DNA from: Phenylobacterium zucineum HLK1
GTDB taxonomy: Bacteria; Pseudomonadota; Alphaproteobacteria; Caulobacterales; Caulobacteraceae
Direction: 5' to 3'
Assembly (NCBI RefSeq): GCF_000017265.1
Contig: NC_011144.1
Span: forward strand, 3,932,256-3,996,255
DNA: 64,000 nt
Made by a program: the position numbers and the translations under genes. The notes beneath the pieces were generated by a model. It was not told the DNA's origin, did not search any database, and saw only the letters and a list, made by a program, of their open reading frames with translations. Positions 58,125 through 64,000 of this stretch are shown piece after piece. Each line of letters opens with the position of its first letter. The stretch's first letter is position 1.

Positions 58125-59092
58125 TGCGCGCCGTCCAGTTCGCCCGCACCGGCGGGCCCGAGGCGCTCGAGCTGGTGCAGGTGGAAACGCCCTCCCCCGG
58201 CCCGGGCCAGGCGCTGGTCCGCCACGAGGCCATCGGCGTCAACTTCATCGACACCTACTTCCGAAGCGGCCTCTACCCGGCCAAGCTGCCCTGCATCCCC
58301 GGCGGCGAGGCGGCCGGGGTGGTCGAGGCCGTCGGCGAGGGCGTCACGCGGGTGAAGCCTGGCGACCGGGTCGCCTACATCGGCGGCTTCGGCGGCTACG
58401 CCGAGGCGGGCCTGGCGGTCGCCGACCGGCTGGTGAAACTGCCGGACGGCATCGATACGCGGGTGGCCGCCGCCGCCCTCCTCAAGGGAATGACGGTCGA
58501 GGCGTTCGTGCGGCGGTGCTACCCGGTCCGCCCGGGTCAGACCGTGCTGGTGCACGCCGCCGCCGGCGGGGTGGGCCAGATCATGGTCCAGTGGCTGAAG
58601 GCCATCGGCGCCGAGGTGATCGCCACCGTAGGCTCGCAGGCCAAGGCGGCGAAGGCCCGCGCGCTGGGCGCCGACCACGTCATCCTCTACCGCGAGCAGG
58701 ACGTGGCCGCCGAGGTCCGCCGGATCACCGGGGGCCAGGGCGTGCCCGTCGCCTACGACTCGGTCGGCAAGGACACCTTCGAGGGCACCCTGGCCAGCCT
58801 GGCCCGCCGCGGCTGGTTCGTCAGCTTCGGCAACGCCTCGGGCCCGGCGCCGCCGGTCGACCCGATCCGGCTGATGCGCGGCGGCTCGCTCGTCTTCACC
58901 CGGCCGACCCTGTTCGACTATACGGCGACGCCGCAGGAGCTGGAGGAGAGCGCCGCGGCGCTGTTCGAGATGATCGGCTCGGGCAAGGTGAAGATCGACA
59001 TCGGCCAGACCTTCGCCCTCGCCGAAGCGCGCCGGGCGCACGAGGCGCTGGAGAGCCGGGCCACGGTCGGCGCGAGCCTGCTGATTCCATGA
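58124..59092 (+). CDS. Quinone oxidoreductase (zeta-crystallin-like)
   Basis: A 322-aa NADPH-dependent MDR enzyme of the QorA/zeta-crystallin type. The GroES-like domain has IGVNFIDTYFRSGLYPAKLPCIPGGEAAGVVEAVGEGV. The Rossmann loop LVHAAAGGVGQIMVQWLKAIGAEVIATVGS is near residue 145. It has no zinc-binding cysteines. It is coupled to the dienelactone hydrolase gene. It reduces quinones or enones by one or two electrons; the substrate is inferred. Confidence 0.92.
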   Translation: MRAVQFARTGGPEALELVQVETPSPGPGQALVRHEAIGVNFIDTYFRSGLYPAKLPCIPGGEAAGVVEAVGEGVTRVKPGDRVAYIGGFGGYAEAGLAVADRLVKLPDGIDTRVAAAALLKGMTVEAFVRRCYPVRPGQTVLVHAAAGGVGQIMVQWLKAIGAEVIATVGSQAKAAKARALGADHVILYREQDVAAEVRRITGGQGVPVAYDSVGKDTFEGTLASLARRGWFVSFGNASGPAPPVDPIRLMRGGSLVFTRPTLFDYTATPQELEESAAALFEMIGSGKVKIDIGQTFALAEARRAHEALESRATVGASLLIP

Positions 59093-59261
59093 GGACCCTT
59101 CCCTCCCCCTCGTGGGGAGGGACAGGCCGCTCTCTGTCGCGCAGGGACAGGCACGCCCGTACGGTTTTCGCGGCTAAATTCGCGACAGAGCCGATTTTCC
59201 ATAACGAAGGGGCTCCGGTCTCCCGAAGCCCCTGAAATCGCTCGATATTTCGAAGAACGCG
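59093..59261. other. Convergent gap between quinone oxidoreductase and rho
   Basis: 169 bases. On plus a hairpin TCCCTCCCC-CTCGT-GGGGAGGGA follows the oxidoreductase gene (near 59100-59125). On minus, a GGGGCTTCGG / CCGGAGCCCC hairpin near 59209-59232 follows rho and leads into TTCGTTAT. No gene. Confidence 0.65.
59209..59232 (-). terminator. Probable terminator of rho
   Basis: On the minus strand a 6-bp stem of AGCCCC/GGGGCT (extended by CGG/CCG with one mismatch) is followed by TTCGTTAT. It is not a strong intrinsic terminator; rho-dependent ending of rho is possible. Confidence 0.5.
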
Positions 59262-60686
59262 TTACGTGTTCATCGACTGGAAGAAGTCATCGTTGTTCTT
59301 CGAGCCGCGCAGCTTGTCGAGCAGGAACTCGATGGCGTCCTGGGCGCCCATCGGGTTGAGGATGCGGCGCAGGATGTAGGTCTTCTGGAGGTGCTCCTTC
59401 GGGGTGATGAGCTCCTCCTTCCGGGTGCCGGACTTCAGCACGTCGATAGCCGGGAAGATCCGCTTGTCGGCCACCTTCCGGTCCAGGACGATTTCCGAGT
59501 TACCGGTGCCCTTGAACTCTTCGAAGATGACTTCGTCCATCCGGCTGCCGGTGTCGATCAGGGCCGTGGCGATGATCGTCAGCGAGCCGCCCTCCTCGAT
59601 GTTCCGGGCGGCGCCGAAGAAGCGCTTGGGCCGCTGCAGGGCGTTGGCGTCCACGCCGCCGGTCAGCACCTTGCCCGAGGACGGGACGACGGTGTTGTAG
59701 GCGCGGCCGAGGCGGGTGACCGAGTCCAGCAGGATGACGACGTCGCGCTTGTGCTCGACCAGGCGCTTGGCCTTCTCGATGACCATCTCGGCCACCTGGA
59801 CGTGACGGGTCGCCGGCTCGTCGAAGGTCGAGGAGATGACCTCGCCCTTCACGGTCCGCTGCATGTCGGTGACTTCTTCCGGGCGCTCGTCGATCAGCAG
59901 GACGATCAGGTAGCACTCGGGGTGGTTCTTCTCGATCGACTTGGCGATGTTCTGCAGCATCACCGTCTTGCCGACCCGCGGGGGCGCCACGATCAGGCAG
60001 CGCTGGCCCTTGCCGAGCGGAGCGACGATGTCGATCACCCGGCCCGAGCGGTCCTTCAGGGTCGGATCGTCGATCTCCATCCGCAGGCGCTCGTCGGGAT
60101 AGAGCGGCGTCAGGTTGTCGAACAGCACCTTGTGCCGCACGTTCTCGGGCGGCTCGAAGTTGATCTGGTCGACCTTCACCAGGGCGAAGTAGCGCTCGCC
60201 CTCGCGCGGGGCGCGGACCGCGCCGACCACGGTGTCACCGGTGCGCAGGCCGAACTTCCGGATCTGCGAGGGGCTGACGTAGATGTCGTCGGGGCCGGGG
60301 AGATAGTTGGCCTCGGGGCTGCGCAGGAAGCCGAAGCCGTCCTGGACCACCTCGAGCGTGCCCGAGCCCTCGATCTCGACGCCTTCCTCGGCCAGCGTCT
60401 TGAGGATCGCGAACATCATGTCCTGCTTGCGCATGGAGTTCGCGGACTCGACCTCGAGCTGCTCGGCGAAGGCCAGCAGGTCGGAGGGCGACTTGTCCTT
60501 CAGCTCCTGCAGGCTCATGCGCGTCAGGCCCATGGCGGCGATCGCCTTGGCGGCCTCGGACGGCTCGTCCGCGTCGGCGTGGGCGTCGGTCTCTTCGGCC
60601 GGGGTCTCGGCGACCTGGGGCTCGGCGTCTTGAGCGGCGGGGTCGGCCGTTTCGGCCTCGGGGAAGTCCTGGGTGTCGTCTTGCAT
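59262..60686 (-). CDS. rho: Transcription termination factor Rho
   Basis: A 474-aa hexameric RNA helicase. An acidic N-terminal extension (QDDTQDFPEAETADPAAQDAEPQ, about 1-45) is longer than in E. coli and is common in alphaproteobacteria. The RNA-binding OSB fold has GFGFLRSPEANYLPGPDDIYVS. Walker A APPRVGKTVML is near residue 240, LLIDERPEEVTDM gives Walker B, and the Q-loop/R-loop lies in SSGKVLTGGVDANALQRPKRFFGAARN. ATG 60686 is chosen as the conserved start. Confidence 0.97.
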   Translation of the reverse strand: MQDDTQDFPEAETADPAAQDAEPQVAETPAEETDAHADADEPSEAAKAIAAMGLTRMSLQELKDKSPSDLLAFAEQLEVESANSMRKQDMMFAILKTLAEEGVEIEGSGTLEVVQDGFGFLRSPEANYLPGPDDIYVSPSQIRKFGLRTGDTVVGAVRAPREGERYFALVKVDQINFEPPENVRHKVLFDNLTPLYPDERLRMEIDDPTLKDRSGRVIDIVAPLGKGQRCLIVAPPRVGKTVMLQNIAKSIEKNHPECYLIVLLIDERPEEVTDMQRTVKGEVISSTFDEPATRHVQVAEMVIEKAKRLVEHKRDVVILLDSVTRLGRAYNTVVPSSGKVLTGGVDANALQRPKRFFGAARNIEEGGSLTIIATALIDTGSRMDEVIFEEFKGTGNSEIVLDRKVADKRIFPAIDVLKSGTRKEELITPKEHLQKTYILRRILNPMGAQDAIEFLLDKLRGSKNNDDFFQSMNT

Positions 60687-60956
60687 CTTGAATCTACTTG
60701 GGAAATCGCTCGCGCCGGGACGGAGTCCGGGCGCGGGCTGGAAGGGATGACGGCGTCCGTCGGGTCGCCGATGTGAACGTTTCGGGAGCCGGGCCGCTGC
60801 GCGAGGAGCCGCGCAAGGCCGGCGGAAGGGCGGGGCGCGCCGCGGATCGCCGCGTCGCGTGGGCCCAGCGGAACCACATGCCGGCGGGCCGGTCAAGAAG
60901 ATCAGGCGGCGTAGGCCCTCATGTGGGGTGCGGCCGGGCGGCTGTCCAGGGCGGGT
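60687..60956. other. rho leader region
   Basis: A 270-base gap between hemJ and rho on the minus strand. It has GC-rich hairpins (for example GCGCGGGGCGGAAGG-type and CGCCGGGACGGAG) and no supported gene. A long untranslated leader is common for autoregulated rho. Confidence 0.5.
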
Positions 60957-61430
60957 TCAGCCGCCGAACTGCAGGGTCACGGCCAGGACGGCCACGATGG
61001 CGGCGACGAACGGCAGCTCGTTGGTCGCCCGCCAGAACTTCGCGGACTTCGGGCGCTGACCCGCCGCCAGCTTCTTGCGGGCTCCGGCCAGGAAGCCGTG
61101 CCAGCCCGAGAGGAATGTGACCACCGCCAGCTTCACCAGCATCCAGGGCTGGAGGAGGAAGCCCCAGCCGGCCCCCGTGGCGTAGACGTGCCAGAGGATG
61201 AGCGTCACGCCGAGCACCCAGGTGATCGTCATGGCCGGATTGATGATGATCCGCAGGAGCTTGCGCTCCCACACCTGGAAGTGGGCGTCGAACTCGGTCC
61301 CGGGCGGCGCCGTCTCGGTGTGGTAGGCGTAGAGCCGCGGCAGGTAGAGCATGCCGGCCATCCAGGCGATCACCGCAATGATGTGCAGCCCGCGCAGCAG
61401 GTCATAGCTCAGGAATTCCGGCCAGCTCAT
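60957..61430 (-). CDS. hemJ: Protoporphyrinogen oxidase HemJ
   Basis: A 157-aa membrane protein with four or five transmembrane helices and conserved heme-ligand His in LLRGLHIIAVIAWMAGMLYLPRLYAYH (residues about 10-36). WERKLLRIIINPAM and a C-terminal RATNELPFVAAIVAVLAVTL follow. HemJ replaces HemG/HemY to oxidise protoporphyrinogen IX. The frame is open upstream, but ATG 61430 is supported by the ATGA overlap with hemH, making a hemE-hemH-hemJ operon. Confidence 0.92.
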   Translation of the reverse strand: MSWPEFLSYDLLRGLHIIAVIAWMAGMLYLPRLYAYHTETAPPGTEFDAHFQVWERKLLRIIINPAMTITWVLGVTLILWHVYATGAGWGFLLQPWMLVKLAVVTFLSGWHGFLAGARKKLAAGQRPKSAKFWRATNELPFVAAIVAVLAVTLQFGG

Positions 61431-62458
61431 GCAGTCCCCCCGTTCCGGCAGGCGCATCTTCCATGCGCCGCCGGGCACAGCCAAGGCCCGAACGGCGCAG
61501 CGCCGCTCCGGTCCAGCGCCCCCAGCGCCGCCTCGGCCAACGTCCCGATGAACGGCTCGGCCACCCCCGGCGCCGGCGCGCGCAGATAGACCGGCACGCC
61601 GGACTCCTTGGCCAGGGCGGCATACTCGTGGTCGAGCTCGACCAGGGTCTCCACATGCTCGGAGACGAAGGCGATCGGCGAGACCAGCAGGCCCTTGCCC
61701 TCGGCGCCGGCGCGGCGGACCTCGTCGTCGGTGGCGGGCCCGAGCCACTTCAGCGGCCCCACCCGGCTCTGATAGCTGATCCCCCAGTCGGTGAACTCGG
61801 GCAGCAGGGCCGCCACGGCCGCGGCGCTCGCCTGCACCTGCGCCTCGTAGGGGTCGCCGGCGTCCACAACCTTCTGCGGCAGGCCGTGGGCGGAGAACAG
61901 CAGCCTGATATCGCTGGGCTTTCCGGCCTTCTCCCAGGTCTGCCGGATCAGCCGGGCGTGCGCCTCGGCGAGGCCCGGCGCATTGGGATAGCAGCAGACC
62001 GTGCGGCTCTTGCCCGGACCCTTGTAGGCGCGGGCCCAGTCCTTCACCGACGAGCCGGTGGTGGTCGTCGAATACTGCGGATAGAGCGGCAGCAGCACGA
62101 TCTCGTCGGGGGCGAAGGCCGCGACCTGGCGGGCGGTCTCCTTCGCCAGCGGCCTCCAGTAGCGCATGGCGATGAAGGCGCGGGCCTCGACGTCCGGCGC
62201 GCGGCGGGCGAGCTCGGCCTCCAGCGCCCGGGCCTGGGCCTCGGTCTCGGGCAGCAGGGGCGAGCGGCCGCCCATGATCGCGTAGTTGGCCTGGGCCGTC
62301 TTCTCGCGCGTGGTCGAGATCAGCGCCGCCAGCGGATAGCGGGCGATCGCCGGCAGGCCGATGATCGCCGGATCGCGGAACAGGTTGAACAGGAAGGGCC
62401 GCACCGCCTCGGGCCCGTCGGGGCCGCCGAGGTTGAAGAGGACGACCGCGAGCTTCAT
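61427..62458 (-). CDS. hemH: Ferrochelatase
   Basis: A 343-aa enzyme that inserts Fe(II) into protoporphyrin IX, the final heme step. It has the VVLFNLGGPDGPEAVRPFLFNLF start, ALISTTREKTAQANYAIMGGRSPLL, LLPLYPQYSTTTTGSS, LLFSAHGLPQKVV with the catalytic His, and SPIAFVSEHVETLVELDHEY. A CysRxxCxC-like tail WLCPAAHGRCACR could bind an iron-sulfur cluster, as in some bacterial ferrochelatases. ATG 62458 overlaps the hemE stop. Confidence 0.95.
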   Translation of the reverse strand: MKLAVVLFNLGGPDGPEAVRPFLFNLFRDPAIIGLPAIARYPLAALISTTREKTAQANYAIMGGRSPLLPETEAQARALEAELARRAPDVEARAFIAMRYWRPLAKETARQVAAFAPDEIVLLPLYPQYSTTTTGSSVKDWARAYKGPGKSRTVCCYPNAPGLAEAHARLIRQTWEKAGKPSDIRLLFSAHGLPQKVVDAGDPYEAQVQASAAAVAALLPEFTDWGISYQSRVGPLKWLGPATDDEVRRAGAEGKGLLVSPIAFVSEHVETLVELDHEYAALAKESGVPVYLRAPAPGVAEPFIGTLAEAALGALDRSGAAPFGPWLCPAAHGRCACRNGGTA

Positions 62459-63492
62459 CGGACGGGTTTCCCCGTCACCCGCGAGACGACGCGGGCGATG
62501 TTCTCGATGGGCGTGTCGGGCAGGACGCCGTGGCCGAGGTTGAAGATCCAGGGCCCGTCGCCCCACTGGGCCAGGAGCTGGTCCACGCGGGCGTCGAGGG
62601 CGGGGCCGCCTTCCCGAAGCAGCAGGTTGTCGAGAGCGCCCTGGATGCAGCGCCCCTGGGCCTGCAGCCGCCGGCCGAGGGCGGCGGTCGCCTGCACGTC
62701 GAGGGCGATCCCCTCCACCGGCACGCCTTCCGCATAGGTCTCGACCTGGGCGCCGGCCCCGCGGGGGAAGCCGATGATCGGAACGGTGACGCCGGCGGCG
62801 CGCACCTTCTCGACGATGGCCGCGTGAGGGCGGACCACGATCCGCTCGAAGACGTCCTCGGACAGGCTCTCGGCCCAGCTCTCGAACAGCTTCAGCGCCT
62901 GGGCGCCGGCCTTGGCTTGCATCACCAGGTAGCGGGCGGTGGCGTCCACCAGCACGTCCAGCAGGGCGTCCAGTTCGTCGGGATGGGCGTAGGCGTAGGC
63001 CCGGGCCGCCTCGCGCTCGGAACCCTTCCGCTCGAGCATGTAGGTGGCCACGGTCCAGGGCGCCCCCGCGAAGCCGATCAGCGCCCGGTCCGGCTCGAGC
63101 TCGGCGCGGACGCGGGCCAGGGTCTCACCGACCGCCGACAGCCGCCCGGTGGACGCCTCCACCTGGTCGCGCAGGGCCTCGATCGGGGGCAGTTCGCCGA
63201 GCTTGGGGCCCTCGCCCGCCTCGAACCAGACGTCCTGGCCCAGCGCCAGGGGGATCAGCAGGATGTCGGCGAAGACGATCGCCCCGTCCATCGGGAAGCG
63301 CCGCATCGGCTGCAGCGTGGCCTCGGCGGCCATCTCGGGATCCAGGCAGAAGGCGATGAAGTCCTTCGCCCGGGACCTGAGCTCGCGGTACTCGGGCAGC
63401 GAGCGCCCCGCCTGCCGCATGAACCAGATCGGAGGGCGCTCCAGCGTCTCGCCGGCGAGGGCGCGCAGGAGCTTGGGCGGGGGGGTGCTCAT
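62455..63492 (-). CDS. hemE: Uroporphyrinogen decarboxylase
   Basis: A 345-aa TIM-barrel enzyme that converts uroporphyrinogen III to coproporphyrinogen III. It has PPIWFMRQAGRSLPEYRELR, FPMDGAIVFADILLIPLALGQDVWFEAGEGP, IGFAGAPWTVATYMLE, KLFESWAESLS and QGALDNLLL. ATG 63492 is preferred to an upstream codon as the protein then begins with the typical STPPPKLLRAL. In Caulobacter, hemE borders the replication origin, as seen here, and its promoters overlap the origin. Confidence 0.96.
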   Translation of the reverse strand: MSTPPPKLLRALAGETLERPPIWFMRQAGRSLPEYRELRSRAKDFIAFCLDPEMAAEATLQPMRRFPMDGAIVFADILLIPLALGQDVWFEAGEGPKLGELPPIEALRDQVEASTGRLSAVGETLARVRAELEPDRALIGFAGAPWTVATYMLERKGSEREAARAYAYAHPDELDALLDVLVDATARYLVMQAKAGAQALKLFESWAESLSEDVFERIVVRPHAAIVEKVRAAGVTVPIIGFPRGAGAQVETYAEGVPVEGIALDVQATAALGRRLQAQGRCIQGALDNLLLREGGPALDARVDQLLAQWGDGPWIFNLGHGVLPDTPIENIARVVSRVTGKPVR

Positions 63493-63731
63493 CGGGAGCC
63501 TTAAAGCCTGCCCCGCGCCGGGGCTCAAGGGCCCATCAGGGCGAGGGATCCTTCGATCCGGAAAGCCCTCTTCCCTTCAAACCTTAAGAATCTTGAAAAG
63601 GATTGGGGCAGGAGAAGAAGGGCCTGTCGGCGGCGTGGATAATCGGGGCGATCCCTGCGACATCCCGCGCTCAATCCCCAGGTTGTCCGCACCGGCGGCG
63701 CGGCGTTTTCCCGGCCTGTGGATCGCGGGGA

Positions 63732-63799
63732 CGGACCGCCGAACCCCTCCTGGCGCATTAAGAATCCATTAACGGACGGAGGGGAGGACCGGCGGTCCG
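63732..63799. repeat. Large inverted repeat enclosing the CtrA site
   Basis: Outer arms CGGACCGCCG (63732-63741) and CGGCGGTCCG (63790-63799), 10 bp perfect. Inner arms CCCCTCC (63744-63750) and GGAGGGG (63778-63784), 7 bp perfect. The 27-base loop holds the CtrA site. Few mispaired bases lie between the arms. Confidence 0.85.
63758..63773. promoter_or_regulatory. CtrA box with internal GANTC
   Basis: TTAAGAATCCATTAAC matches TTAA-N7-TTAAC, the CtrA consensus, perfectly. The spacer contains GAATC, a CcrM methylation site. CtrA binding at the origin blocks initiation in swarmer-type cells in Caulobacter; its role here is inferred from that. Confidence 0.85.
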
Positions 63800-63866
63800 C
63801 GAGCCCCCGCCCGCGGGCTGTCGACATCCGCGGGCTGGAACATCCTCCGGCGCCCGCCCCTGTTGG

Positions 63867-63882
63867 TTAAGGAAGCGTAAAC
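63867..63882. promoter_or_regulatory. Second CtrA-like box
   Basis: TTAAGGAAGCGTAAAC, TTAA-N7-TAAAC, one mismatch from the consensus. Confidence 0.55.
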
Positions 63883-64000
63883 GGCCCGATTCATCCCGGT
63901 CATTCCCGGAGGCCCGGAACGGCGCCTCCGCGCACGGCCTCTATCCCCATCGGCGCTCCCGTTCGCTAAGAGGGAGTCCACAGATTTCATCCCCAGCTTC

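Larger units (their letters stand above)
63493..64000. other. Part of a Caulobacter-type origin of replication
   Basis: About 508 bases with no gene. It has a CtrA full site TTAA-N7-TTAA (63758-63772), a near CtrA site TTAAGGAAGCGTAAA (63867-63881), a half site TTAAGAATC (63584), and DnaA-box-like motifs CGTGGATAA (63634-63642) and TGTGGATCG (63717-63725). ATCCCCA motifs at 63674, 63943 and 63989 resemble weak DnaA boxes of the Caulobacter type. It also has three GANTC sites and a large hairpin around the CtrA site. It is next to hemE, as the Caulobacter origin is. The AT-rich unwinding element may lie beyond the window. Confidence 0.8.

Noticed and set aside
61402..61748. Longer version of the hemJ frame, reaching into hemH
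   Set aside because: The upstream part is antibiased and the ATGA overlap supports the shorter start.

Overview
The window is a chromosomal segment of a high-GC alphaproteobacterium of the order Caulobacterales. The gene order matches the origin side of the Caulobacter crescentus chromosome (cenR ... ntrZ-leuS-lptE-holA / parB-parA-rsmG-mnmG-mnmE / rho-hemJ-hemH-hemE-origin). A Phenylobacterium-like genome is my best guess for genus, but the sequence alone does not settle it. Genes are dense and strongly GC3-biased, with many 4-bp ATGA overlaps. I saw no rRNA, tRNA, CRISPR array or prophage.

Layout. Bases 1-20,300 hold mixed metabolic, envelope and signalling genes: glutathione synthase, ComM, a LuxR-type regulator with a nested second gene, a soluble hybrid histidine kinase, an AmpG-like permease, RlmN, SDR and quinone-oxidoreductase-like enzymes, a secreted esterase with RTX-like repeats, and a HerA-like ATPase. 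Bases 20,458-31,700 carry the giant NAD-glutamate dehydrogenase, purH, a heparinase-like protein, rpe and rsmB. Bases 31,700-42,700 carry ftsK, lolA, a probable unannotated small RNA, xth, the regulator cenR, envelope enzymes, thiE and the NtrY regulator ntrZ. From 42,776 the classic origin-proximal block begins: leuS-lptE-holA on plus, then parB-parA-rsmG on minus, mnmG, mnmE, rho, and the heme genes hemJ-hemH-hemE. Three parS sites lie in and just upstream of mnmG. The last 500 bases hold CtrA-type and DnaA-type sites next to hemE, as in the Caulobacter origin.

The most striking object is a complete transposon at 49,487-53,532. It is a 4,046-bp IS1595-type element with 23-bp terminal inverted repeats (one mismatch) and a perfect 8-bp target duplication (CCCGATGG). 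Besides a 323-aa ISXO2-like transposase it carries a single-chain nuclease-methylase-specificity protein (825 aa) and a RelE-like toxin with a small downstream partner. It has split the normally contiguous mnmG-rsmG-parA-parB cluster and sits between the parAB genes and their parS sites. Its transposase promoter has a -35 inside the terminal repeat and a -10 inside a perfect 19-bp palindrome that also contains a GANTC (CcrM) methylation site. That suggests transposition timed by replication, and element retention by two addiction modules.
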